Shown: positions 44,138 to 52,844, counted from the stretch's first letter. The stretch is DNA of 64,000 nt from Chitinophaga pinensis (GCA_945860865.1 CAMARW010000006.1:62001-126000); one strand, 5' to 3'. The notes: generated by a model not told the origin, from the letters alone. Made by a program: numbers and translations.

Positions 44138-45202
44138 ATGGCATTTTCAATTATTGTAAAAGAACAAGCTTATACCTTAGAGGCGTTTTTAAATGCCTCT
44201 TTTCTTGATTCCTATGCCTTGCGTGCACAAGCTTTTTTAAATAGTTGGCAAAACGATGGCGTTTTTAGCTTTTATACCAGCGGAACAACGGGCTTGCCTA
44301 AACAATTATGCTTTAGCAAAACACAGCTTTTTACAAGTGCTTTAAATACGCTTAATGCGCTAAAATTAAAAGGAGCGAGCGAGCATATTTTGGCTTGTTT
44401 AGATCTAAAATTTGTTGGCGGAGCAATGATGCTCGTTCGCGCGCTAGTTTTAGATTGCCCCATATCTTTGTTTGAACCTAGTAAAAATATTTTAGAAATT
44501 ATAGCTCCCAATCATCCATATACTTTTGCCTCATTTGTACCCTTACAATTGCAAAATTTGGATAAGAGATTAGCCGCCTTCCAGCACATACAAACCGTTT
44601 TAATTGGGGGAAATAGTTTAATGCCTGCCTTAAAAAAGCAATTGTCTGTTGTTAGTAATAGGGTGTTTCATACCTATGGAATGACAGAGACGCTTTCTAA
44701 TATTGCCCTTATGCAAGTAGGCGTAGATGTTGGGTTTTGGGTAATTGCACCCAATATTATTAGGATAAACGAACAGCAGCAAATTGTTATAAAAACGCCA
44801 ATTTTGCCCGATGAATTTACGAGTAATGATATAGGCAATTGGATTGATAATACGCATTTTGAATGTTTGGGAAGAACCGATTTTGTAATTAATTCGGGAG
44901 GAATAAAAATACATCCTGAACAAATAGAATCTATTATTGGTGAGCAAAATTTAATTCCTGATAACATATTATTTTGCCTGGCTAAAGCACCTCATCCAAA
45001 ATGGCAGGAGGAGCTCGTTTTGGTAAGTAATGATATTAATGCCAATCAATACTTGGGTGAAATTAAAAATTACCTCAAGGAAAGAGGTTTATCTTACGCC
45101 AAACCACAACGTTTTATTTATGTTAATGAGTTGCCCTTAAATGAAAATGGTAAAATTTTACGAAAACGATTAAATGAAGTCATTGAAAATGAGGGGCTTT
45201 GA
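44138..45202 (+). CDS. menE: O-succinylbenzoate-CoA ligase, short form
   Basis: A 354-residue ANL-superfamily ligase. The phosphate loop FYTSGTTGLPK is near residue 45. HTYGMTETLSNIALM is the A5 motif, GRTDFVINSGGIKIHPEQIE is the A7/A8 hinge, and LPLNENGKILR holds the catalytic lysine. It is shorter than classical acyl-CoA ligases because the N-terminus is reduced, as in the menE of this phylum. It activates o-succinylbenzoate in menaquinone synthesis. No other men gene is nearby. Confidence 0.85.
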   Translation: MAFSIIVKEQAYTLEAFLNASFLDSYALRAQAFLNSWQNDGVFSFYTSGTTGLPKQLCFSKTQLFTSALNTLNALKLKGASEHILACLDLKFVGGAMMLVRALVLDCPISLFEPSKNILEIIAPNHPYTFASFVPLQLQNLDKRLAAFQHIQTVLIGGNSLMPALKKQLSVVSNRVFHTYGMTETLSNIALMQVGVDVGFWVIAPNIIRINEQQQIVIKTPILPDEFTSNDIGNWIDNTHFECLGRTDFVINSGGIKIHPEQIESIIGEQNLIPDNILFCLAKAPHPKWQEELVLVSNDINANQYLGEIKNYLKERGLSYAKPQRFIYVNELPLNENGKILRKRLNEVIENEGL

Positions 45203-45232
45203 TATTTAATCTAAACTTTATAAAAAACATGA

Positions 45233-45261
45233 TTGAGAAGTCAGCAGTTTTTATAATTTCG
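45233..45261 (+). promoter_or_regulatory. Promoter of the DUF2795 gene
   Basis: TTG (45233-45235) and TAATTTCG (45254-45261, one mismatch to TAnnTTTG) are 18 bases apart, about 22 bases before the ATG at 45284. Confidence 0.55.
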
Positions 45262-45283
45262 CGTAAATATAAATATTAATCTT

Positions 45284-45505
45284 ATGTACTGGACACTAGA
45301 ACTAGCCTCTTATTTGGACGACGCGCCTTGGCCTGCCACCAAAGATGAATTAATAGATTACGCCATTCGCTCTGGAGCTCCATTGGAGGTAATTGAGAAT
45401 TTACAAGAATTGGAGGATGATGGAGAGCCATTTGAAACAATCGAAGAAATTTGGCCTGATTACCCAACGAATGAAGACTATTTTTATAATGAAGACGAAT
45501 TATAA
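45284..45505 (+). CDS. Small acidic DUF2795 protein
   Basis: A 73-residue, highly acidic protein that I recognise as DUF2795 (MYWTLELASYLDDAPWPATK, then IRSGAPLEVIENLQ and EEIWPDYPT). It is widely conserved at this length in Bacteroidota and usually ends in a form of NEDE(Y/L). No function is known. Its end YNEDEL and stop codon lie in a 38-base palindrome, and it overlaps the convergent Fic-like gene by six bases. Confidence 0.88.
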   Translation: MYWTLELASYLDDAPWPATKDELIDYAIRSGAPLEVIENLQELEDDGEPFETIEEIWPDYPTNEDYFYNEDEL

Positions 45506-45521
45506 TTCGTCTTCATTATAA
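45484..45521. repeat. 38-base perfect palindrome across two stop codons
   Basis: All 38 bases pair with their mirror around 45502/45503; the core is GACGAATTATAATTCGTC. Both convergent genes end inside it, so both proteins finish with Tyr-Asn-Glu-Asp-Glu-Leu. As RNA it forms a long stem and could act as a terminator on both strands, though the stem is AT-rich. Confidence 0.9.
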
Positions 45522-46672
45522 GATATTGTAGAAGCATTTTGTTGAATAAAGCTAGCCTGATATTGTTCTAATATCGGGTTTCCTTTTTCATGCAAGTTAA
45601 TGCAGTAGCGCAATCCTGCGCCTGCCCCAATAGATTTTACCAAACCTAAATCCAATAATAACTGAAAATCTCTTTGAATGGTTTTTCGGTTACAATCAAA
45701 TTCATTTACCAATTCTTTGGTAGAGATAAATCCACGATGTTGCACAATGTACATAATTAGTTTTTGCCTTTTATTAAGTACGCTATCATCTATCTCTTTA
45801 AGCTTATAGCCGCGTTCAAAAACATAATTCATGATGTTTTTTTGGCGCGGATTTAATTTTTCAAAATCAACTTGTTTTCTAAAATAATTTTTAAATAACT
45901 CTTTTAACCTGCTTAATTGTGATTGTTGCAACTGTAAGCCAAAATTTATTTGTTCATTGAGGCTGTTTTCGTCACCTTGTATGGCATTTATTACTATTTG
46001 GTCGTAGGCTGGTTTATTGATATAAATTTCGTGCGGTAAACAAAGCAACCCATTCATGTCAATCTGATTTTTCTTTAACCAAAATAGTTGAAGTAAGGAG
46101 GCAAATTTTGGCTTAGATTCACTAAAGAGGGGTAAAGCCATTATCCTAAAATGTAATATCCAACTTTGTATGATTGGATGAAACTCCTGATCATTATTTA
46201 AGAAATCAAATAAATTTTCTAATTCAATTTCAGTTTCTAATCCAAGTTTTTCTGAAATTTTAGCATTTTGACCTGAAAATAAATTGATTTCACTTTTATT
46301 TTGATAGAGATCTCCTATAAGTATTTTCTCTAATTGGATTAAAAACGAAATACTTAAGTTTTCATGAATTTGTTCATCAATAAAAAGCTCGGCCTTCTGA
46401 TATTGTTCTACTGCGCGTTCTGCCATATTAGAGGCGCGCAAATTTTTATTAACTAGGTATTTAACTGTTTTTACATCAAGTAAATTTTGATCCAATGCAT
46501 TAGTATAGTAGTTCCTTAAAATGGTACTATTCATTCTTTCAATACTACGAATGGATTCTGGCAGGTCTATGAAATCAAATATCTTAGCAAGTTCTGCTTG
46601 GTCTTGCACGCATTGCAAGAAAGCTTCGTCTACAGATAAAATGGGTTCGTATTTATTGATTAATATCATCAA
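45500..46672 (-). CDS. Degenerate Fic protein with C-terminal DeoR-type HTH
   Basis: A 390-residue protein. Residues 165-245 align with the Fic core, but the catalytic HPFxxGNGRxxR is replaced: SWILHFRIMALPLFSESKPK puts Leu180 at the catalytic His and lacks the Gly-Asn-Gly-Arg loop, so AMP transfer is not expected. Residues about 300-357 form a winged HTH (ISTKELVNEFDCNRKTIQRD). It is probably a transcription regulator that uses the dead Fic fold as sensor. The last six residues come from the palindrome shared with DUF2795. Confidence 0.75.
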   Translation of the reverse strand: MMILINKYEPILSVDEAFLQCVQDQAELAKIFDFIDLPESIRSIERMNSTILRNYYTNALDQNLLDVKTVKYLVNKNLRASNMAERAVEQYQKAELFIDEQIHENLSISFLIQLEKILIGDLYQNKSEINLFSGQNAKISEKLGLETEIELENLFDFLNNDQEFHPIIQSWILHFRIMALPLFSESKPKFASLLQLFWLKKNQIDMNGLLCLPHEIYINKPAYDQIVINAIQGDENSLNEQINFGLQLQQSQLSRLKELFKNYFRKQVDFEKLNPRQKNIMNYVFERGYKLKEIDDSVLNKRQKLIMYIVQHRGFISTKELVNEFDCNRKTIQRDFQLLLDLGLVKSIGAGAGLRYCINLHEKGNPILEQYQASFIQQNASTISYNEDEL

Positions 46673-46824
46673 CTACGAATCTAAGTTGAAAAAAGGAGGC
46701 CTGTTAAGCCTGCTTTTTCACAAAATGGTGGATTTCCATTTTGCAAATAGAATTAATCGTTCAATTTGGTCTCAGAACTTACGTAAACAAGGCTTTTCAC
46801 TTTTTAATAAAAGTAGACAAAGTT

Positions 46825-46855
46825 AAAAAACCTTGTTAATAAATGCTTAACAAGG
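46825..46855 (-). terminator. Rho-independent terminator after the glycosylation cluster
   Basis: On the minus strand, directly after the stop of the 974-residue protein, CCTTGTTAA and TTAACAAGG form a 9-base-pair stem with a 7-base loop and are followed by six Ts. Confidence 0.85.
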
Positions 46856-46856
46856 G

Positions 46857-49781
46857 TTAGTTTCCGCCCAATGCCCTATACCGTTCCATACATTGTTTGG
46901 CATATTCTGGTTGGTTGAGCTTATTAAAAACATCGGCTAATTCTCCCCAAGCCTCCTTCATGTTTTGGTTAATGCCTAAGGCCAATTGGTAGTTATCTGA
47001 TGCTTTTTGTAGGTTACCAGTTACATTGTATGCCTTAGCTAAATAATAGTAAGCTTCTGGAATACTTATATTATGCCTTTTAGCCATTTCTAAGTTTTTG
47101 ATGGCATTGTTGTAGTCATTTAAGTTTAAGTAAGCCAAGGCGCTGTAGTACCAGCTTTCTGATACATTCTCTTTGTATTTGGTACTAGTATTAAACGATT
47201 CGGTGGCTTTTAAAAACTCTTTTCTGTTAAAGTATACCAAACCTAAATTGCCATGTGCAGTAAAGTTTTCTGGGTAAATGGCTATGGCTTTTTTCAACAT
47301 TATTTCTGCACTATCAAAGCTTCCAGTATTGATAAGTGAGAAGCCAAGCATTCTCCATGCTTCTTCGTCTTTTGGTGCGTATGAAACGGCTTGTTTAAAG
47401 TAATAAACAGACGAATCAAATTGTGCTTTATCTAAGGCATCGTAACCCATAGGCATGTAATAATTTTCTCTTTTAACTACGGCTGCCAGTGGAATGCCAT
47501 CTGCTGATACTGTATATACGGTTCCTTTGGGTGGAAACGATCCATTTTGTAGTTCGTTTTTAGAAAAGGTACGGGTGGTTAATATTAAATAATCCCACTT
47601 TTGTTTTTGTTCTTCTGTTTCCCTGGTCCATACAAATTGCAAACGTGGATTAATTTGATGTGCCCAATAGGAGGCTGTGGTAGTTTCGTTGTTTATTGCT
47701 ACTACTAAGGTGTCTGTGGGATGTTGCTTGGCAATCCATTCTGCTGCTTCCCTGCAAGAGTTGCTATAATAATCTGTTTCGTATTCGCCGTAAGCACCTG
47801 CTAAGCCTCCCACTAATTCGTTAAAATATACGTATTGGTTGGGGTGATTTTGGAATACCCAAATAGTAGGCTTTGCAAATAGAATAGTTAGGATGAGGGC
47901 AACCCCAATAGCAATTACTTTTTTCTGACCCAATAAGTAATCAAATGCAAGGGCTGCTAAAACTACAGCAAAAGGAAGTAAAAATAAGTAATGGCGCCAT
48001 CCATTATAGTAGTTTATATTGCTGTATTCTGCATATAAGATTGGAAAGAACAGCATAAATATGAGCATAAGCCAATTACCAAACCCAATTTTTTTACTAA
48101 GGCCAAGCACCAATATGATGGAAGCTATTACACCAATAAGCAGATATAATGGATTGCCAATTCCTAAAAATTTAAAAACGTAATACCAAGGTGCATCGGT
48201 AATCATGTACATGCGTTTTCCTTCAAAAAGCTCCACATTATTGGTATAAAATGCGTTTTCAGCTGCTTTTACATAAGCTTGAAAGGGGTGTTTAAATGGG
48301 TTTTTTAACGCATAAGGCCACAAGCTTATTCCAATTACATAGCTCATACTTGCCACAGCAAGGAATAACTTTAAGAAGGGTAAAAATAAATCGCCAAATT
48401 TGGCTTCTTTTTTGCGCAATTTATCGAGTGCGTAAATGGCTAAAAACAAACCCAAATAGGCCACCAATAAAAAGGCTCCCACGCGTGAGGCAATGCCAAT
48501 ACCTATGCCAAATGCCAGCCAAAATAAGTCTCTAAATTTGGGCTTGGGCAAACTGCGCATTACTTTTACAATATAATAACCAGCAAAGGCAAATCCAGTT
48601 GCAAACGGAATATCGGTTGGGTTGTTCATACTATGACCCAGCCAGCCTGGATTAAATTGCATAAACAAAATGGCTAAAAATGCAGCACGCCAGCCAGCCA
48701 ACTCAAAAGCAAGCATGGCAGCAAAAATTAACCCAATTAGTCCGTATATAGCATTAATAAAATGCCTAGTTTCATAAATACCCGTGCCAAACCAATTGTA
48801 AGCAATGGCCGAAATGGTGTTCATTTGTTCGCCATAAAACCGGTAGGCTTGTCTAATATAATCTGCGCTGCTAGTGCTCTCTGCCAAGGCTGCCGTATCT
48901 GAACCAAAACTGCCAAGGTAGTTATAGGCTAATTGTGAATATTCGTTGTGTGCTTTTTCATCCCAAGTGCTGCCGTAATCCTGACTCAAAATAGGCATAG
49001 CAAAAACACTGATGAGGAAAATAGTAAAGAAGGCAAAACGGTAAATAGGATGGTTTCCATCTAACCAATTATGTTCCCTGTTTTTAAACTGCCACAAGGC
49101 ATCTTTCACAAAAAAATGAAAGCGTAGTGAAAAAACATTTTTAAAAACGCTTACTAAAGGAAATCTTTTTATTTCATCAGCAGCTACTTCAAATTCTGCT
49201 GTTTTTAATTGGTATCCTCTGGCTAAGTTTAGTGTTTGGTGAAAACTATTAGCAGTTGTTAGTTGATTGGTTAACCAATTAGTTAAGTTCTGGGTTTTAC
49301 CTATTAAAATATTGCAGTTATTGTCGCTATATTGAACAGGTGTTAGCAGCCGCATTAAACTATTACTAACTTTTACAGAAAAAGGGACTTTACCCTTGTT
49401 TTTCTGAGTAGTGCTGCCCACATACAAAGTATCATTAGTAATATTCTTTTTATTAGTTTGCACTAATTGTATAAGATTACCAAAGTTACTTGGTGCCTCA
49501 TAAAAAAGAATACAATTTAACCCCGTTGCTAGGCTAGCCATAGAGGCAAAATTCTGATTTAATGTTTGTGTGGGTTCAAAAATTTGTTGTTTTACTTTTG
49601 ATTTATTTATTGCATCTTCTATTGCTTTGTTAGCAATAGATTCTGAAACTAAAAAAATTAGTTCTACATCAATTTTTGTTTTGGAAATAAAATTTTGAAC
49701 ATTTATCCAGTATCCAATATCAACCCCGCGAGCGTCTGCCATTACGGAGATTTTATTTTCTGAAAGTATTTGTTTTTCCAT
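46857..49781 (-). CDS. Three-part protein: degenerate GT2, GT-C-like membrane domain, TPR
   Basis: A 974-residue protein. Residues 1-225 follow the layout of dolichyl-phosphate-type GT2 enzymes, including VSNSLMRLLTPVQYSDNNCN and LNLARGYQLKTAEFEVA, but the DxD metal motif is gone (ILFYEAP in its place). About 245-690 is a membrane domain of 10 or more segments with a GT-C-type acidic loop (STWDEKAHNEYSQL). About 745-970 holds five or six TPRs. It probably transfers sugar from a polyprenyl carrier, with the GT2-like part as a non-catalytic partner. It is in a cluster with a methyltransferase and an active GT2. Confidence 0.75.
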   Translation of the reverse strand: MEKQILSENKISVMADARGVDIGYWINVQNFISKTKIDVELIFLVSESIANKAIEDAINKSKVKQQIFEPTQTLNQNFASMASLATGLNCILFYEAPSNFGNLIQLVQTNKKNITNDTLYVGSTTQKNKGKVPFSVKVSNSLMRLLTPVQYSDNNCNILIGKTQNLTNWLTNQLTTANSFHQTLNLARGYQLKTAEFEVAADEIKRFPLVSVFKNVFSLRFHFFVKDALWQFKNREHNWLDGNHPIYRFAFFTIFLISVFAMPILSQDYGSTWDEKAHNEYSQLAYNYLGSFGSDTAALAESTSSADYIRQAYRFYGEQMNTISAIAYNWFGTGIYETRHFINAIYGLIGLIFAAMLAFELAGWRAAFLAILFMQFNPGWLGHSMNNPTDIPFATGFAFAGYYIVKVMRSLPKPKFRDLFWLAFGIGIGIASRVGAFLLVAYLGLFLAIYALDKLRKKEAKFGDLFLPFLKLFLAVASMSYVIGISLWPYALKNPFKHPFQAYVKAAENAFYTNNVELFEGKRMYMITDAPWYYVFKFLGIGNPLYLLIGVIASIILVLGLSKKIGFGNWLMLIFMLFFPILYAEYSNINYYNGWRHYLFLLPFAVVLAALAFDYLLGQKKVIAIGVALILTILFAKPTIWVFQNHPNQYVYFNELVGGLAGAYGEYETDYYSNSCREAAEWIAKQHPTDTLVVAINNETTTASYWAHQINPRLQFVWTRETEEQKQKWDYLILTTRTFSKNELQNGSFPPKGTVYTVSADGIPLAAVVKRENYYMPMGYDALDKAQFDSSVYYFKQAVSYAPKDEEAWRMLGFSLINTGSFDSAEIMLKKAIAIYPENFTAHGNLGLVYFNRKEFLKATESFNTSTKYKENVSESWYYSALAYLNLNDYNNAIKNLEMAKRHNISIPEAYYYLAKAYNVTGNLQKASDNYQLALGINQNMKEAWGELADVFNKLNQPEYAKQCMERYRALGGN

Positions 49782-49805
49782 GAGGTGAATTGAATGTAGA
49801 GCAGT

Positions 49806-50354
49806 TTATATTTTTTCGAATACAAAAAGGTTGTTTAAACCCAATTGGAATTTTTCTTTGTGCAGTAATTTAAAAAGTGGTTTGGCAAAGATGCGCTCGG
49901 TATCTTCTGGTTTGTAACCATAATGTTCTTCTAAACTCATGCCTTCTATGAGTCTTAATTTTAACAAAATTGATAAAATTTGGTCTACGCTAGGAGATGG
50001 AACAGTAATAATAAGTTTGCCTTTAGGAAGCAGGTATTGCCAGCAATCTTTGGCCAATTGGTTTTGCTGTTGGGTAGGTATATGTTCTAAAACAGCTAAT
50101 AAGGTAATAGCATTTACTTGTTGGTCTTTCGGACAAGCTTCTGGAAAATACCCGGGGTATAAATCGTAAAAATCTGTTGTAATTTTTTGGGTGAGCGTAG
50201 GGTCAACCCCAATACCTTTAGAAATATAACCTTTCCACTGTTCAAACATTACGCCATCTACGCTACCAATATCTAAAACACTATCGTTTTTTTGAATAAA
50301 TTTTTTGGCCTGTTTTATCCTTACATTTTGCAAATACCTATCTAATGCTTTCAT
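49806..50354 (-). CDS. SAM methyltransferase of the glycosylation cluster
   Basis: A 182-residue class I methyltransferase: DSVLDIGSVDGVMFEQW is motif I and ITLLAVLEHIPTQQQ is motif IV. It is short, without extra domains. It sits nine bases after the GT2 gene and 24 before the three-part glycosyltransferase, so it is probably cotranscribed with them and may methylate the same glycan or lipid. The substrate is not shown. Confidence 0.8.
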   Translation of the reverse strand: MKALDRYLQNVRIKQAKKFIQKNDSVLDIGSVDGVMFEQWKGYISKGIGVDPTLTQKITTDFYDLYPGYFPEACPKDQQVNAITLLAVLEHIPTQQQNQLAKDCWQYLLPKGKLIITVPSPSVDQILSILLKLRLIEGMSLEEHYGYKPEDTERIFAKPLFKLLHKEKFQLGLNNLFVFEKI

Positions 50355-50363
50355 TTTTTACAA

Positions 50364-51530
50364 TTATTTTTTGTTAACTTGTAAAACGCTCAGGAAAAAA
50401 CTTGAAAGGATGGTTTGTAACCCTAAAATAATTGCAATTACACTGGGAATTACTTTTCTTAAAATCTCTGAATATTCTAACGGACCAAAATCTTTAGCTT
50501 CCCATAAAGACAATGAGTACAAGGTGCCACCTACACCAGATAAAAGAATAATTAATCCAATGATTAACCCCAATTCCATAGAGAAAATGTTGGATGCTTT
50601 TGCCAGAGAATCTTTCTCTGGTAAAAAGCCTGCTTGTACTGCGTAGGTTCTGGTAAATACGCCAAAGCTTAAGGCTTGGTAACCTACTATAATAAAGGCT
50701 CCGGCATACAATAATGTGTTGGTATCAAATACAATGTGCGGCAGCATTTCTACTGGTCCTTGCATAATAAAAATACTCATGATAATGCCCAAAAGCATCA
50801 GGAAAATTCCAGGATAAAGAAATAACCAGCGCGGACTATAAATAAGCAGAAAACGGAGGTGTCTCCAGCCATCACGCCAGGTGCGTAAATGAGGTGGTCT
50901 GCTGCGGCCATCTTTACTCAGTGTAGTGGGTACTTCGGCAATATTTAATTTAAAAATAGTTGCCTTTACAACCATTTCGCTGGCAAACTCCATACCGGTT
51001 GTTTTAAGGTCTAATAAACTCACAATATCTTGTCTGAACCCACGCAAGCCACAATGAAAATCACTTACTGGGCAATTAAAAAACAAGCGGCCAATAAATG
51101 ATAGCACCGGATTACCAAGATACCTATGTAAAAACGGCATAGCACCTGGGGCAACTCCTCCCATAAAACGATTGCCCATTACTAAATCTTTGCCTGCCCT
51201 CAACTCATTCACAAACAAGGTAAGATTGCCAAAATCGTAGCTATCATCACTATCGCCCATAATTACAAACTTTCCCTTGGCTGCCTCAATGGCACCCATT
51301 AAGGCACTTCCGTATCCTTTTCTAGGTATGTTTATAACGCGTGCACCAAGGTCTGTAGCCATTTTTTGCGATCCATCTGTGCTACCATTGTCGCCAATCA
51401 CAACCTCACCAATTACTTGGTTGGCTTCCATCCATGCAAGGGCTTTTCGTATGCACGTTTCTATAGTTTCGGCCTCGTTTAAACAAGGCATTACTACACT
51501 TAATTCGATTGTATTATTTGGTAAATTCAT
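50364..51530 (-). CDS. GT2 glycosyltransferase, dolichol-phosphate mannosyltransferase-like
   Basis: A 388-residue enzyme with a cytoplasmic GT-A domain (SVVMPCLNEAETIETCIRKA, then GDNGSTDGSQ, and the metal motif GDSDDSYDF at about 93-101) and four hydrophobic segments at the C-terminus. This is the polyprenyl-phosphate sugar synthase type. It would load a sugar on undecaprenyl phosphate for the GT-C-like enzyme encoded two genes on. Unlike the GT2-like part of that protein, its catalytic residues are intact. Confidence 0.87.
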   Translation of the reverse strand: MNLPNNTIELSVVMPCLNEAETIETCIRKALAWMEANQVIGEVVIGDNGSTDGSQKMATDLGARVINIPRKGYGSALMGAIEAAKGKFVIMGDSDDSYDFGNLTLFVNELRAGKDLVMGNRFMGGVAPGAMPFLHRYLGNPVLSFIGRLFFNCPVSDFHCGLRGFRQDIVSLLDLKTTGMEFASEMVVKATIFKLNIAEVPTTLSKDGRSRPPHLRTWRDGWRHLRFLLIYSPRWLFLYPGIFLMLLGIIMSIFIMQGPVEMLPHIVFDTNTLLYAGAFIIVGYQALSFGVFTRTYAVQAGFLPEKDSLAKASNIFSMELGLIIGLIILLSGVGGTLYSLSLWEAKDFGPLEYSEILRKVIPSVIAIILGLQTILSSFFLSVLQVNKK

Positions 51531-51596
51531 ATAACCTGAATTGCGAAAATAAATAATTAAGCCACTTCACACAATTTCCAGTCATAATTTTATGAT

Positions 51597-52775
51597 TTAG
51601 CGCTTTTCTTTTTTAAACGCCACTTCCTCCACTGTTTTTATCAATGCCGCTTTTAACTCATCGGTATTAATTTTTTTTGCAGCAGAAATAAATATAGCGG
51701 GATAATTTTCTTTGGCCATCCAAGATTTTTTTAATTGGGTAATGTATTCTTGTTTGCTTGCTATGGTTTCGTCTCCCAATAAAAAGGGTTCTTTGAGTTG
51801 ATCTATTTTATTAAACACTAGAATAACCTCTTTATTAAGTGCACCAATTTCTTTGAGGGTTTCGTTTACCACATGTATTTGATTTTCAAAACTGGGGTGA
51901 CTAATATCTACCACATGCAGGAGGATATCTGCTTCTCTAATTTCATCTAGTGTAGACTTAAAACATTCTACTAATTGGTGTGGTAGTTTTCTGATAAATC
52001 CAACAGTATCACTTAACAAAAAGGATGCCTCAGGCCAGCTAACTTTTCGCACGGTACTATCTAATGTGGCAAATAATTTATCCTCAGCAAACACATCACT
52101 TTTGGCAATAACATTCATTAAAGTAGACTTTCCTACATTGGTATAACCTACCAAAGAAACCCGCATTTTTAAATCACGGTTTCTGCGCTGAGTGGCTGCT
52201 TGCTTATCAATAACATCTAATCTTTCTTTAAGCTTTGTGATGGTATTTCTTAAAATACGTCTGTCTGTTTCAATTTCAGATTCACCAGGGCCTTTCATTC
52301 CAATTCCGCCTTTGTGTTTGCTTAAATGTGTCCACATCCTAGTTAATCTAGGCAATAGGTATTGTGTTTGAGCCAGCTCAACTTGAAACTTTGCTTGCGC
52401 ACTTTGCGCCCTTGAAGCAAATATGTCTAGGATTAAATTGCTTCTATCTAGTATTTTACATTTGAGTGTATGTTCTAAGTTACGCAATTGTGAAGGACTT
52501 AATTCATCATCAAACAGCACAATATCTATTTCGTTTGCAGTTACGTATTCTGAAATTTCTTGTAACTTACCTTCGCCAATAAATGTGCGTGGATTTGGGA
52601 AGGTGAGTTTTTGTAAAAATCTTTTTTTTACTAATGCACCTGCTGTATGGGCTAAAAACGACAGCTCATCTAGGTACTCTTCGGCTTGTTCTAGGCGCTG
52701 GTGTTGGGTTATTACGCCTACAATTACTACCTCTTCTTGTTTTTTTGCAGTATTGAATAATTTTGTTCGAGCCAT
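51597..52775 (-). CDS. hflX: GTPase HflX
   Basis: A 392-residue ribosome-associated GTPase that splits stalled or heat-damaged ribosomes. N-terminal HflX domain with ELSPSQLRNLEHTLKCKILDR and GPGESEIETDRR, a coiled-coil linker, then the G domain: GYTNVGKSTLMN (P-loop), LSDTVGFIRKLPH (G3) and LVFNKIDQ (G4). It has its own -7 box at 52792-52799 and is divergent from the next gene. Confidence 0.95.
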   Translation of the reverse strand: MARTKLFNTAKKQEEVVIVGVITQHQRLEQAEEYLDELSFLAHTAGALVKKRFLQKLTFPNPRTFIGEGKLQEISEYVTANEIDIVLFDDELSPSQLRNLEHTLKCKILDRSNLILDIFASRAQSAQAKFQVELAQTQYLLPRLTRMWTHLSKHKGGIGMKGPGESEIETDRRILRNTITKLKERLDVIDKQAATQRRNRDLKMRVSLVGYTNVGKSTLMNVIAKSDVFAEDKLFATLDSTVRKVSWPEASFLLSDTVGFIRKLPHQLVECFKSTLDEIREADILLHVVDISHPSFENQIHVVNETLKEIGALNKEVILVFNKIDQLKEPFLLGDETIASKQEYITQLKKSWMAKENYPAIFISAAKKINTDELKAALIKTVEEVAFKKEKR

Positions 52776-52791
52776 GTGTTAATTTTGTGCC

Positions 52792-52814
52792 CAAAAATAC
52801 CTTAGAAAAGGTAT
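52792..52814. promoter_or_regulatory. Divergent promoter region with operator-like repeat
   Basis: On the minus strand TATTTTTG (52799-52792) is a perfect -7 for hflX. On the plus strand TATCTTCG (52812-52819) is a near -7 for the following gene. ATACCTT (52797-52803) and AAGGTAT (52808-52814) form an inverted repeat that overlaps both boxes. A regulator bound there could affect both genes. Confidence 0.5.
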
Positions 52815-52844
52815 CTTCGCTTTTTTCAAATATTTAACAAATAA

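Noticed and set aside
45500-46672. Active Fic AMP-transferase or toxin
   Set aside because: The catalytic histidine and the glycine-rich loop are replaced, and no antitoxin-like partner is adjacent.
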